Shown one piece after another: positions 1-9,824 of a stretch of 64,000 nt of DNA. Under the pieces are notes generated by a model that saw nothing but the letters and a program-made list of their open reading frames with translations, did not search any database and had not been told where the DNA came from. Source of the DNA: Bordetella flabilis (GTDB lineage Bacteria; Pseudomonadota; Gammaproteobacteria; Burkholderiales; Burkholderiaceae_B); assembly GCF_001676725.1 (NCBI RefSeq), contig NZ_CP016172.1, positions 5,146,001-5,210,000 on the forward strand, written 5' to 3'. How positions within the stretch are numbered: position 1 is the stretch's first letter; each line of letters begins with the position of its first letter. Both the position numbers and the translations under genes were made by a program.

Positions 1-2143
1 CGAAGATCGCGCCCACGGCGATGGTCGGGATGCCGGCTTCGTTGCGCACGCGGTCGGCGAAGGGCGTCTGGTACATGCGCCCGTACACCGGCTGCTGGTC
101 GGGACTGACCTGGCCCGATGAGCAATCGATCATGTCCGCCCCGGCGGCCTTGAAGCGGCGCGCGATCGCCACGGCGTCGTCGGCCGTGATGCCGCCTTCA
201 ACCCAGTCGTGCGCGGAGATGCGCACCGACATGGGCCGATCCGCGGGCCAGGCGTCCCGCATGGCGGCGAAGATTTCCAGCGGATAGCGCAACCGTCCTT
301 CGAGGTCGCCGCCATAGCCGTCGTCGCGCCGATTGGTCAGTGGCGAGATGAAGCTGGACAGCAGGTAGCCGTGGGCGCAGTGCAGCTCCAGCCAGTCGAA
401 ACCGGCCGCCGCGGCGCGGCGGGTCGCCGCCACGAACTCGTCGCGGACCCGGTCCATATCGGCGCGAGTCATGGCGCGCGGCGTCTGCGATATGCCGGGC
501 AGGTAAGGCAGCGCGGAAGCCGACAGCAGCGGCCAGTTGCCGTCCGGCAGTGGATGGTCCATCTGCTGCCAGCCGAGCTGCGTGGACCCCTTGCGGCCGG
601 CGTGTCCGAGCTGGATGCCGATGCGCGCGTCGCTGTGGCCGTGGACGAAGTCGACGATGCGCGCGAAGGCCTGCGCCTGCTCGTCGTTCCACAGTCCCGG
701 GCAGCCCGGCGTGATGCGCGCATCGGGCGACGGGCAGGTCATCTCCACCATGACCAGGCCGGCCCCGCCCAGCGCCTTGCCGCCCAGGTGCACCAGGTGG
801 AAATCGCCAGGCACGCCGTCCTTGCAGGCATACATGGCCATCGGCGACACAACGATACGGTTCTTCAGCGTGACGCCTCGCGCCGTGTAAGGCGTAAGCA
901 TGGGCGGCGGCGGCCGGCGATCCTGCGCCGGGTGCACGCCGGCGCGCGTGGCCAGCCAGGCTTCATAGTCCTGCAGCCAGCGCGGATCGCGCAGGCGCAG
1001 GTTCTCATGGGAAATGCGCTGCGACCGGGTCAATAGCGAGTACGCGAACTGTTCTGGATCGAGTGCGGCGTAGCGATCGACATGCTCGAACCACTCGGTG
1101 GAATTGCGCGCGGCGTTCTGGATCTTCAGCACTTCCACGGCCCGCACATCCTCGTAGCGCTGCAGGGCCGGGCGCAGCGCTTGCCCGGCCGTAACATCGC
1201 GCAGGCTGTCGGCGAGTTCGATGGCATCCTCCAGCGCCAGCTTGGTGCCCGAGCCGATGGAAAAATGCGCGCTGTGCGCGGCGTCGCCCATCAGTACCAC
1301 TGGCACGTCGCGGCGCCCGCGCGGGGTGTCCAGGGCGTTCCAGCGCACCCAGTGCTTGCAGATGACCCGCGGAAACCGGATCCATATGGCGGACCCGCGC
1401 AGGTGGCGCGCATTGCTCATCAGCGGCTTGCCGTCCAGCCAGGGCGCGAACAGCGACTCGCAATAGCGGATGCCTTCCTCCTGGCTCATGCGGTCCAGCC
1501 CGGCGGCGCGCCAGGTGGGTTCCGGCGTTTCCACGATGAAGGTCGACAGGCCCGGCTCGAAACGGTAGGCGTGGGCCTGGAACCAGCCGTGCGGCGTCTG
1601 CACGAAGGCGAACGTAAAGGCGTCGAAGGCTTTCTCGGTACCCAGCCACACGAAGCGGTTGCGGCGCAGGTCGATATCCGGCTCGAAGGTTTCGGCGTAA
1701 GCGCTGCGCACCCGACTGTTGATGCCGTCGGCCGCGATGAGCAGGTCGGCGTCATACTGGCGCGCCAGCGACTGGTCGTCTTCCACCACGGTGTCGAAGA
1801 CCAGCTCCACGCCGACCTCCTCGCAGCGCGCCTGCAGGATGTTCAGCAATTTCTTGCGCCCGATACCGATGAAGCCGTGGCCACCGCTGCGCAGCGTCCG
1901 GCCCTTGAAATGGATGTCGATATCGTCCCAATGGTTGAAGGCTTCGCCTATCAGCCGGGCCGAAACAGGGTCGGCGCGGCGCAGGTTCTCCATGGTGGCG
2001 TCCGAGAACACCACGCCCCAGCCGAAGGTGTCGTACGGCCGGTTGCGCTCCACCACCGTGACGCGGTTGGCGGGATCCCGCAGCTTCATCAGCAGGCCGA
2101 AGTACAGGCCCGCCGGACCGCCGCCCAGGCACACTATCCTCAT
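1..2143 (-). CDS. Bifunctional anthraniloyl-CoA / salicylyl-CoA monooxygenase-reductase, 3' end outside window
   Basis: About 714 codons are visible from the ATG at 2143, and the frame stays open to the window edge, so roughly the last 60 residues are missing if the family length of about 770-790 holds. The N-terminal half is an FAD monooxygenase: dinucleotide-binding [10 protein letters not shown] at the extreme N-terminus and a later [14 protein letters not shown] segment. From about residue 420 an Old Yellow Enzyme type NADH:flavin oxidoreductase begins ([13 protein letters not shown], then [19 protein letters not shown]), and the visible end reads [14 protein letters not shown]. This fused architecture is that of 2-aminobenzoyl-CoA monooxygenase/reductase and salicylyl-CoA 5-hydroxylase, which dearomatise aryl-CoA thioesters in aerobic hybrid pathways. 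Which substrate applies here is not decidable. An operator-like palindrome lies about 190 bp upstream. Confidence 0.9.
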   Translation of the reverse strand, partial: MRIVCLGGGPAGLYFGLLMKLRDPANRVTVVERNRPYDTFGWGVVFSDATMENLRRADPVSARLIGEAFNHWDDIDIHFKGRTLRSGGHGFIGIGRKKLLNILQARCEEVGVELVFDTVVEDDQSLARQYDADLLIAADGINSRVRSAYAETFEPDIDLRRNRFVWLGTEKAFDAFTFAFVQTPHGWFQAHAYRFEPGLSTFIVETPEPTWRAAGLDRMSQEEGIRYCESLFAPWLDGKPLMSNARHLRGSAIWIRFPRVICKHWVRWNALDTPRGRRDVPVVLMGDAAHSAHFSIGSGTKLALEDAIELADSLRDVTAGQALRPALQRYEDVRAVEVLKIQNAARNSTEWFEHVDRYAALDPEQFAYSLLTRSQRISHENLRLRDPRWLQDYEAWLATRAGVHPAQDRRPPPPMLTPYTARGVTLKNRIVVSPMAMYACKDGVPGDFHLVHLGGKALGGAGLVMVEMTCPSPDARITPGCPGLWNDEQAQAFARIVDFVHGHSDARIGIQLGHAGRKGSTQLGWQQMDHPLPDGNWPLLSASALPYLPGISQTPRAMTRADMDRVRDEFVAATRRAAAAGFDWLELHCAHGYLLSSFISPLTNRRDDGYGGDLEGRLRYPLEIFAAMRDAWPADRPMSVRISAHDWVEGGITADDAVAIARRFKAAGADMIDCSSGQVSPDQQPVYGRMYQTPFADRVRNEAGIPTIAVGAIF

Positions 2144-2330
2144 TGCGTCGCTCGCCTTCGATGCGGCCGGGACCGGCCGGGGTTTCAAGCCCTGATACCG
2201 CCGGAACCGGCCGCTGGTTGCCTGCTCGTTCTGGCCAGCATGCGCCGGAACCCGCGCCGATTTCAAGCCAGCGCGCGCATCCCGCACCTGCCGGCAGCTG
2301 CCGCGCAGGTGCGGAGGAACCACCGCTAGC

Positions 2331-2357
2331 TTCAAGCCTATATAGTTTAGGCTTGAA
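2331..2357. promoter_or_regulatory. Perfect 10-bp inverted repeat upstream of the aryl-CoA oxygenase gene
   Basis: TTCAAGCCTA, a 7-base AT-rich spacer, then TAGGCTTGAA: the two arms are perfect reverse complements. It sits in the 277-bp gap between the oxygenase start and the siaD end. On the minus strand the core reads CCTAAACTATATAGG, which contains a plausible -10 element, so a bound protein would cover the promoter. The same core recurs at 11098-11118 near livK. Two further half-sites, TTTCAAGCC at 2183-2191 and 2261-2269, lie between it and the gene. A MarR dimer site is the likeliest reading; this is inference. Confidence 0.65.
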
Positions 2358-2420
2358 ATATATACCCGAAGTAGCAGCCTCGCAAGACGGGGTTTTCTCG
2401 GGGAAAAGCGGCGCGGAGAA

Positions 2421-3218
2421 TCAGGCGGGCCGCCGCTCCAGCGCGACGCGGTCGCGCCCGGCCTGCTTGGCCAGGTAGAGGGCGCGGTCGGCGCGGCTCA
2501 GGGTGGTGGAGATGTTTTCGCCGCTGCGGTGCAGGGCCATGCCGACGCTGACGGTGAGCAGCAATTCCTCGCCCTCCACCTCGATCCCGCTGCCGCGCAC
2601 GCTGGCCAGCAGGCGGTCGATCACGGCCTCGCCTTCGCTCAGGCTGACTTCCGGCAGCAGCACCAGGAATTCTTCGCCGCCCCAGCGCGCCAGGTCGTCG
2701 CTGTCGCGCACGCTGCGCCGCATGATTTCGGCGATGCGGGTCAGGGCCCGGTCGCCGGCGTCGTGCCCGTAGCGGTCGTTGATGCGCTTGAAATGGTCCA
2801 CGTCCAGCATCGCCACCACGAATGCCGGCTGCGCGGGCTGGGACGCGGCCGCCAGTTCCTTCATGCGCTCCATGATGGCGCGCCGGTTCAACAGATTGGT
2901 CAGCGGATCGCGGATGGACGATTCCTTCAGCGACACGTTCAGGTCGCGCATCATCCCCTGGTAGCCATCGGAAATGCGGACGAGCTTGGAGAGGCGGCGC
3001 AGCTCGCGGTCGTAGCGATCCACCAGCCCGAGCTCGCGCTGGCGCGCCATCATCTGGAACGCGTCGGAAAGATACGATATGCGTTCGATGCGTTCCAACT
3101 GGTCGTTGGTGTGGTTCCAGAGGTCCTGCAGCGCGGCGCGCAGCGGATGATCCACATACTCGGGATCGTCCAGCAGCGACTGGATGCGCGATTCCAGGTT
3201 CTGGTAGCGCTTTTTCAT
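2421..3218 (-). CDS. siaD: SiaD-type diguanylate cyclase (GGDEF)
   Basis: A 265-aa soluble protein with a helical N-terminal region of about 100 residues and a C-terminal GGDEF domain that makes c-di-GMP from two GTP. The active-site loop is GGEEF, an accepted functional variant. RDSD lies five residues upstream of it and matches the RxxD inhibitory site, so product feedback is expected. The start was set at MKKRYQ because its ATG overlaps the siaC stop by one base (TGATG). In Pseudomonas aeruginosa SiaD is activated by binding unphosphorylated SiaC; the conserved gene order here supports the same switch. Confidence 0.93.
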   Translation of the reverse strand: MKKRYQNLESRIQSLLDDPEYVDHPLRAALQDLWNHTNDQLERIERISYLSDAFQMMARQRELGLVDRYDRELRRLSKLVRISDGYQGMMRDLNVSLKESSIRDPLTNLLNRRAIMERMKELAAASQPAQPAFVVAMLDVDHFKRINDRYGHDAGDRALTRIAEIMRRSVRDSDDLARWGGEEFLVLLPEVSLSEGEAVIDRLLASVRGSGIEVEGEELLLTVSVGMALHRSGENISTTLSRADRALYLAKQAGRDRVALERRPA

Positions 3219-3592
3219 CAGCGGCCGATCACCGAAAACGGAAACGTGCAGTCTTCCTTGAATTCCTCGGCGAGCTCGCCGACGCGCTCGTTGCGGCTGT
3301 CGTAATACCACGTCACCGCGACTTCCCGTCCCTGGGCATGCGCGGCTTCCAGCAGATCGAAGATGTCCATGACGGCCTTGACGCTGCTGGTGTTCAGGTA
3401 TTGCAGCTCCAGCGTGAGGGCAAGCCCACGTTCGGTGGACGATAAATAGTCGTCGACCCACTGGATGACCGGGCCGAAGAGTTCGAAGGAGTTCTCGGGG
3501 TAGGAGTCGCCGCTCAAATGAAGAAGGCCCTGCGCGCCGTCGCTGACGATGGACGGGGTCGACTGGGTCGCCGGAATATTCAGGTCGTTCAT
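3218..3592 (-). CDS. siaC: SiaC-type phosphorylatable adaptor (DUF1987)
   Basis: A 124-aa protein of the DUF1987/SiaC family. The motif LELQYLNTSSVKAVMDIFDL places a threonine exactly at residue 68. In P. aeruginosa SiaC this residue is phosphorylated by SiaB and dephosphorylated by SiaA, and only the unphosphorylated form binds and activates SiaD. It lies between siaB (28-bp gap) and siaD (1-base overlap), so its translation is probably coupled to that of the cyclase. The identification rests on sequence, length and context together. Confidence 0.92.
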   Translation of the reverse strand: MNDLNIPATQSTPSIVSDGAQGLLHLSGDSYPENSFELFGPVIQWVDDYLSSTERGLALTLELQYLNTSSVKAVMDIFDLLEAAHAQGREVAVTWYYDSRNERVGELAEEFKEDCTFPFSVIGR

Positions 3593-3620
3593 ATCGGGTG
3601 TTCTTCTGAAATCGATGCGG

Positions 3621-4163
3621 TCAGATGACGACGCTCAGGCTGAAGAAGCCCCGCCCGTCGCCATGGGGGCTGAGCGAGGCCTCGATGCCGGCGGTGGCGC
3701 GGCGCGCCAGGTCGATCAGGCCCAGACCGGCCCCGGTGGTCGCGGCCGGGTCGCGCGGCTGGCGCAACTGGGCCTTGTAGGCCGCCTTCAGTTCCGCCTT
3801 GTCCATGGCCGCCAGTTCCCGCACCCGCGCCACCAGCCGCTCGCCGTCAGCGAGCTCCACGCGATTGCCCACCGTTACCGTATAGCGACCCTCGGCGTCG
3901 CGCGCGATGACCACGGTAGCCGCGGCATCGGCATCGCCATAGCCCTGTTGCAGGGCGTACTGGCGGATGTTCTGCGTCATCTCGACATAGGCCGAGAATA
4001 CGTCCAGCGCCTCGGCCGGACGGGCCTGCTGGGTCTCCAGGTAGTTCTTGAGCGCGTTGCCGATCTCTTCGATCAGGCTGCGCGATATCGGACCATTGAA
4101 GCAAAGCAGCGTGCGGTCCTGGTTGAATCGCTCTCGCAGCGCGTAAAGGTCGGATGCGTTCAT
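3621..4163 (-). CDS. siaB: SiaB-type protein kinase of SiaC
   Basis: A 180-aa protein resembling SiaB, the GHKL-like kinase (DUF6272) that phosphorylates SiaC. Visible features are LLCFNGPISRSLIEEIGNAL near the N-terminus, the helix VEMTQNIRQYA carrying the N-box-like asparagine, and a C-terminal TGAGLGLIDLARR that looks like an ATP-lid glycine motif. The ATG at 4163 was chosen. A TTG at 4190 overlapping the siaA stop would add nine residues, but homology begins at the ATG. It is the second gene of the siaABCD operon. Confidence 0.9.
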   Translation of the reverse strand: MNASDLYALRERFNQDRTLLCFNGPISRSLIEEIGNALKNYLETQQARPAEALDVFSAYVEMTQNIRQYALQQGYGDADAAATVVIARDAEGRYTVTVGNRVELADGERLVARVRELAAMDKAELKAAYKAQLRQPRDPAATTGAGLGLIDLARRATAGIEASLSPHGDGRGFFSLSVVI

Positions 4164-4186
4164 GGGTGGTCGGTCCAGGAAATTGA

Positions 4187-6175
4187 TCAATCAAACCGGA
4201 AGGACAGTATGGTGATGTCGTCGCGCTGCGGCAGATCCCCCCGGTACTGCGTCAGCGCATCGTCCAGCGCCTCGCGCTGCGCCGGCAGGGGCAGGCTCGC
4301 CACCTCCTTCAACATCTCGATAAAGCGGGTGCTGCCGAAGCCGAAGCCATGCTCGCCGCCTGCCTGGTCCAGGAATCCGTCGGTCGTGAGGTAGAACGTC
4401 CGGCCCGGCGTCAGCGGCAGTTCCTGGTTGACATACTCGCCCTGCCGTTTGTCGCCCAGCGCCCGCCGCCCGCCGCGGTGCTCGCGGCAATCGGCGCCGT
4501 CGCTCTCGTACAGCGAAATCCTGGCGCCCGCGAACAGCAGGCGGCCCGCAGCCCGATCAATGTACACGAGACCGCAATCGGTGTTGGTCGCCAGGGCGTT
4601 GGGCAGTTGCATATCGGCCAGCATCCCGCGTATGGCGGCATCGGTGCGTGCCAGGATGCGCGCCGGGTCGGAAGCGCCCGCCTCCGCGATGGCGACATCC
4701 ACGGCGGCGCGCACCAGCATCGTCATGAGCGCGCCCGGCACGCCATGGCCGGCGCAGTCCATCACGCCGAGCAGGCAGTTCTCGCCCTCGGGGCGAAAGA
4801 CGTAGAAGTCGCCGCCCACCACATCGCGCGGCTTCCACATAACGAAATGCCGTGCGCCCAGCGACTGGGTCATCTGGCGGCGCGGCAGGATCGCCTGCTG
4901 GATCAGGCTGGCATAGTCGATGGAATCGCCGATCTTCTTGTTGGCGCTGGCCATGGCCTGGTTGGCCGCTTCCAGGGCGCGCGTCCGCTCCCGGACCTTG
5001 GATTCCAGCTCCTCGGTATGCGTCCGGACTTTTTCCGCCATCGCCCCGAATGTCCGGCTGAGGTCGGCGATCTCGTCGGCGCCGCCGGTAGGCAGGCGCA
5101 CGTCGTAACGGCCGTCCGCGATGGCCCGCGCCGACTGCTGAAGATTGCGGATGGGACGCAGGACGAGGCGGTTGACGGCGTATCCGAAGACAACCAGCAG
5201 CCCGCCGATCAGGAGCACCACCGCGATGGCGGCGGGCCACAACCGCGTCGTGTCGACGATGCGGGCGGCGTGCAGGTCCACCGCCGCCAGCACATACCAG
5301 CACAGCTCGGGCACATAGGAGATGGCCAGCAGCTGGCGCTTGCCTTGCAGGCGCACCCATAGCGACTGCACCGTGTCCGGGTTCAGCCGGGCCAGTTGCA
5401 GCGCCGCCTGCAACCCCGGCCCGTCGCGGTCGTCGCCGATCAGGGTGAAGATCCGCCCGGCGGCATTGGCGGCGGCCGCCCCGGAGTTGTAGTCGATCAG
5501 CGCGGGATCCGGGTGCGCCTGGATATTCCCTTGTTCGTCGATGATGATCGGCGTGACGCCGCGTTCCCCGCTGCCGACGAACTCGCTCAGGAAGTCGCTC
5601 AGGTCCAGGCTGGCGCCGCCGATGGCCAGGGGGACGCCGTTGACGCGCGTGATGACGTTGAACCAGACGCGCGTGACCTTCAGCTTGCCGTCCGGATTGA
5701 CGTTGATGTTGTATTCCGCGTCGGAGCGCAGGCTGTTGAAGAACCAGCTGTCGTCGCGGTCCTTGCGGTTGAGCGTATAGCGGGGCGCTTCGGAGAACGG
5801 CTTGCCGGCCTCGTTGAAATAGTAATTGCCGCTGGCGGCGTTGATCAGGAAGTAGGCATGGGAACGCAAGGCCTCGCGATAGCCTTCGGCTTCGCGGAAA
5901 AAGCGGTCGCGCTTGACCGGATCCTCTTCGTCCTGCATCCATTCGCGCGCCAGCTCGGAATTGGCCAGGCGCTGGGACAGCGCCAGTTCCCGCAGCACGG
6001 GCGCCAGGATGCGCTGGCGGCTGAGCAGCGCGAAGTTGTCCGCGTAGGCCCGGCCGAAATGCTCGCGCACCTGCTCCATGGCATGCCAGCCGAGCAATGC
6101 GGTGGGGATGAGCGCCAGCAAGCACGCCAGCACCAGTGCGAGCAGCGATTTCGCCCGCAGACCTAACTTCGCCAT
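4187..6175 (-). CDS. siaA: SiaA-type membrane PP2C phosphatase with HAMP domain
   Basis: A 662-aa inner-membrane receptor phosphatase. Residues about 8-30 form TM1, followed by a roughly 270-residue periplasmic sensor region, TM2 (WPAAIAVVLLIGGLLVVFGY) and a HAMP linker (VLRPIRNLQQSARAIADGRY). A C-terminal PPM/SpoIIE-type phosphatase carries the metal-binding GGDFYVF and GVMDCAGHGVPGALMTML. Family members dephosphorylate SiaC and so switch on c-di-GMP synthesis and aggregation. The ATG at 6175 was preferred over a TTG at 6178 because GGGGAAGG sits at Shine-Dalgarno distance. It is first in the operon; the ligand of the sensor domain is unknown. Confidence 0.93.
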   Translation of the reverse strand: MAKLGLRAKSLLALVLACLLALIPTALLGWHAMEQVREHFGRAYADNFALLSRQRILAPVLRELALSQRLANSELAREWMQDEEDPVKRDRFFREAEGYREALRSHAYFLINAASGNYYFNEAGKPFSEAPRYTLNRKDRDDSWFFNSLRSDAEYNINVNPDGKLKVTRVWFNVITRVNGVPLAIGGASLDLSDFLSEFVGSGERGVTPIIIDEQGNIQAHPDPALIDYNSGAAAANAAGRIFTLIGDDRDGPGLQAALQLARLNPDTVQSLWVRLQGKRQLLAISYVPELCWYVLAAVDLHAARIVDTTRLWPAAIAVVLLIGGLLVVFGYAVNRLVLRPIRNLQQSARAIADGRYDVRLPTGGADEIADLSRTFGAMAEKVRTHTEELESKVRERTRALEAANQAMASANKKIGDSIDYASLIQQAILPRRQMTQSLGARHFVMWKPRDVVGGDFYVFRPEGENCLLGVMDCAGHGVPGALMTMLVRAAVDVAIAEAGASDPARILARTDAAIRGMLADMQLPNALATNTDCGLVYIDRAAGRLLFAGARISLYESDGADCREHRGGRRALGDKRQGEYVNQELPLTPGRTFYLTTDGFLDQAGGEHGFGFGSTRFIEMLKEVASLPLPAQREALDDALTQYRGDLPQRDDITILSFRFD

Positions 6176-6403
6176 CAACCTTCCCCTGCCCCGGGCCCGT
6201 AATCCCGCATCCGCCGGCCCGACCCTTCCCGACGCTTACCCATGCCCGCGCCTGTGTCCGAATCGGCCCGCGGTCCACCGGCATTCAACCACGGTGGAGC
6301 ACCAGTGTAGAGGGTCGGCATGGCGGCATTAGCGGCGAAAACGCGCCAGAAATGGCCGTTCCACCCGGATTCGGGTGGCGGGGGCGCCGCGGGGTTCCCC
6401 GGC

Positions 6404-7107
<704 letters not shown>

Positions 7108-7111
<4 letters not shown>

Positions 7112-7893
7112 GCCGCCGCGAGGGGGCTGTCGCCCGCCTCGTCCCCGAGATAAGCCTGCCGCACCGCCGGATCGTTGCGGATCTGTTCCGGCGCCCCTGT
7201 GGCGATGATGCGGCCGTACACCAACACGGAGATACGGTCCGCGAGCCGGAATACCGCCTCCATGTCGTGCTCGACCAGCAGCATGGCCGCACGCCCGCGC
7301 ATCGACTCGATCAGGTCGGCCAGGCGCAGCGTTTCGTCCGGCCCCATGCCCGCCATGGGTTCGTCCAGCAGCAGCACGCTGGGACGCGCGGCCAAGGCCA
7401 GGGCGAATTCCAGCTTGCGCTGCTCGCCATGCGGCAAGGTGCCGGCCACGCGCCCCAACTGCGCGTCGTCCAGGCCGCATTCGCGCGCCAGCGCATGGGC
7501 GGCGTCGTAGAGCGGGCCTTCGGCCATGCGCGGCCGCCAGAAGCGCATGCTGCTGCCATCCAAGGCCTGCACCGCCAGCAACAGATTGTCCAGCACGGAA
7601 AGGCGCCGGAAGACGTTGGTGACCTGGTAGGAGCGCGACAACCCGGCGGCGACCCGCCGGTGCGCGGGCAAGGCGGTGATGTCGTTGCCGTTCAACGCGA
7701 GCGAGCCGCCATCGGCCGGCAAGGTTCCGGAGAGCAGGTGGATCAGCGTCGACTTGCCCGCTCCATTCGGGCCGATGACGGCATGAATCTCGCCGGGCAT
7801 GAGCGTGAGGGAAACATGATCGGTGGCGAGCAGCGCGCCGAAGCGCCGCACCAGTGCGGTGGCCTGCAGGGCCGGCGTGCGGGGGTCGTTCAT
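7108..7893 (-). CDS. livG: Branched-chain amino acid type ABC transporter ATPase (LivG)
   Basis: A 261-aa ATPase with Walker A GPNGAGKSTLIHLL, a divergent signature (TLPHGEQRKLEFALAL, lacking the usual LSGGQ serine) and Walker B VLLLDEPMAGM. The start MNDPRTPALQ at 7893 overlaps the livM stop by four bases (ATGA), and its own stop overlaps livF in the same way, so the three genes are translationally coupled. The divergent signature helix is seen in other LivG proteins and is not evidence of inactivity. Confidence 0.93.
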
Positions 7894-8894
7894 GGTTGCC
7901 CGCCCTCGCGGCGCGCGGCGGCCGGCCCCTGGTCCGCCGCCGGCGCGGCGCGCGCCGTGCCGCCGTCGGAGAAAAGCGGCCCCAACAAACCGGCGAGGCC
8001 GCGCGGCGCACCGAACACCACCGCCAGCAGCACCAGGCCCAGCGGAAGATGCCAGTATTCGGTCCACAGGCGCAGCGCCTCTTCGAGCGTCAGCATCACC
8101 GCGGCCCCGGCCAGGCCGCCATAGCGCAGGCCCATGCCACCCACCAGCACCATGATGAGCAGGTTGGCGGACTGCGTCCAATGCAGCAGATTGGGCGACA
8201 CGAACAGGTTGTTGTTGGCGAGCAGCGCGCCGGCCAGGCCCGCCACGGCGGCCCCGATCACGAACGCGGTGAGCTTGAGCCGGTACACCGGATAGCCGAG
8301 CGCCACCATGCGCGCCTCGTTTTCGCGCACGCCCTGCAAGGCCATGCCGAAACGCGATTCGACCAGCCGGTTCAGCACCGCCGTCAGGACGGCGAACAGG
8401 ACCAGCACCACATAGTAGAAAGACAGGTCCGTGCCAAGGTCCACGCCGGGCAGGGTGGCCGGGCCGCTCAGGTTCAGGCCGTCCTCGCCGCCATACTGGC
8501 GCAGCGAGATGAAGACGTAGTACAGCATCTGCGCGAAGGCCAGGGTAATCATGATGAAGTACACGCCGCGGGTGCGCAGCGACACGGCGCCGGTGACCCA
8601 GGCCAGGACGGCGGCCAGCAGCGCGGCCGCCGGCCACACCAGCAGCGCGGAGTGCACGCCGGCGGCGGCAAGGATGGCGGCCGCATAGGCGCCGGCCCCG
8701 AAGAAGGCGGCGTGGCCCAGCGCCACCATGCCGCCGTAGCCCAGCACCAGGTTCAGGCCGGCCGCCGCCAGGGCGAAGATCAATACGCGCCGCACGAAGG
8801 ACACATAGAAATCCAGCCCCAGCGCGGGCGCCACGATGGGGAAAACGGCCAGCGCCGCCAGCCCTGCCCACGCCCACAGCACCGGTCGCCGCAT
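7890..8894 (-). CDS. livM: Branched-chain amino acid type ABC permease (LivM)
   Basis: A 334-aa polytopic inner-membrane permease starting MRRPVLWAWAGL. LNLVLGYGGMVALGHAAFFGAGAY is the typical LivM GxxSLGHAAFFGxGAY segment, and several further hydrophobic helices follow. The start lies two bases after the livH stop. It forms the translocation pore with LivH. The C-terminal tail is Ala/Arg-rich after the last helix. Confidence 0.92.
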   Translation of the reverse strand: MRRPVLWAWAGLAALAVFPIVAPALGLDFYVSFVRRVLIFALAAAGLNLVLGYGGMVALGHAAFFGAGAYAAAILAAAGVHSALLVWPAAALLAAVLAWVTGAVSLRTRGVYFIMITLAFAQMLYYVFISLRQYGGEDGLNLSGPATLPGVDLGTDLSFYYVVLVLFAVLTAVLNRLVESRFGMALQGVRENEARMVALGYPVYRLKLTAFVIGAAVAGLAGALLANNNLFVSPNLLHWTQSANLLIMVLVGGMGLRYGGLAGAAVMLTLEEALRLWTEYWHLPLGLVLLAVVFGAPRGLAGLLGPLFSDGGTARAAPAADQGPAAARREGGQP

Positions 8895-8896
8895 GG

Positions 8897-9817
8897 TCAG
8901 CCGCGCGCCGGAAACAGGCCGGCGGGGCGGAATATCAGCACCACGGCCATCAGCACATAGATCGAGATCGCCGCCAGCGTCGGCCCCACGCTGCCGGCCA
9001 CCGCGGGCGAGAATACCTGGCGCAGCAGCGACGGCAGGAAAGCCCGTCCCGCGGTATCGACCATGCCCACCAGCAGCGCGCCCACGAAGGCGCCGCGGAT
9101 CGAGCCGATGCCGCCGATGACGATGCAGACCAGCACCAGGATCAGGATCTCCTCCCCCATGCCGACCTGCACCGCCGTCAACGGACCCATCAGCGCGCCG
9201 GCGACCGCGGCCAGCATCGCGCCCAGGCAAAACACCCCGAGAAACAGGACCGGCACGCGCACGCCCATCAGGGTCGCCATCTGGCGATTCGAGGCACCGG
9301 CACGCACCAGCACGCCGGCGCGGGTCCGCGTGACGAAGGCATACAGGCCCAGCGCCACCAGCAGGCCGACGGCGATGATCATGAGCCGATACGAGGAATA
9401 CATCAGGTCCGGCAACAGGCGCACCGGTCCGCTGAGCGCCGCGGGGGTGGCGAGCATGACAGGCGCCGGTCCCCAGACCATCTTGACCAGGTCCCCGGCG
9501 ATCAGGATCACGGCGTAGGTGCCCAGCACCTGGGCCAGGTGGTCACGCAGCGCCAGGCGACGAATCAACACGATCTCCAGGATCGCGCCGATCACGCCGG
9601 TGGCCAGCGCGGCCACGCATACCGCGGCGACGAAGGACCCGGTGCGCTGCATCGTGTCGGCGGCGACATAGGCCCCCGCCATGTACAGCGACCCATGCGC
9701 CAGATTGAGGATGTCCATGATGCCGAACACCAGCGTCAGGCCGGCGGCGATCAGGAACAGCATCAGGCCGAATTGCAGTCCGTTGAGCAGTTGCTCCAGG
9801 ACGAGGGTGTATCCCAT
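8897..9817 (-). CDS. livH: Branched-chain amino acid type ABC permease (LivH)
   Basis: A 306-aa permease with about eight hydrophobic segments. LVFGIMDILNLAHGSLYMAGAY is the diagnostic LivH N-terminal region (NxAHG), and GGIGSIRGAFVGALLVG is the conserved cytoplasmic loop that contacts the ATPase. It follows livK by seven bases. Confidence 0.93.
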   Translation of the reverse strand: MGYTLVLEQLLNGLQFGLMLFLIAAGLTLVFGIMDILNLAHGSLYMAGAYVAADTMQRTGSFVAAVCVAALATGVIGAILEIVLIRRLALRDHLAQVLGTYAVILIAGDLVKMVWGPAPVMLATPAALSGPVRLLPDLMYSSYRLMIIAVGLLVALGLYAFVTRTRAGVLVRAGASNRQMATLMGVRVPVLFLGVFCLGAMLAAVAGALMGPLTAVQVGMGEEILILVLVCIVIGGIGSIRGAFVGALLVGMVDTAGRAFLPSLLRQVFSPAVAGSVGPTLAAISIYVLMAVVLIFRPAGLFPARG

Positions 9818-9824
9818 GGGTGCT

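Noticed and set aside
6361..6378. Terminator after livF
   Set aside because: The 7-bp perfect stem has no T-run on either strand; it is mentioned with livF but not called as a terminator.
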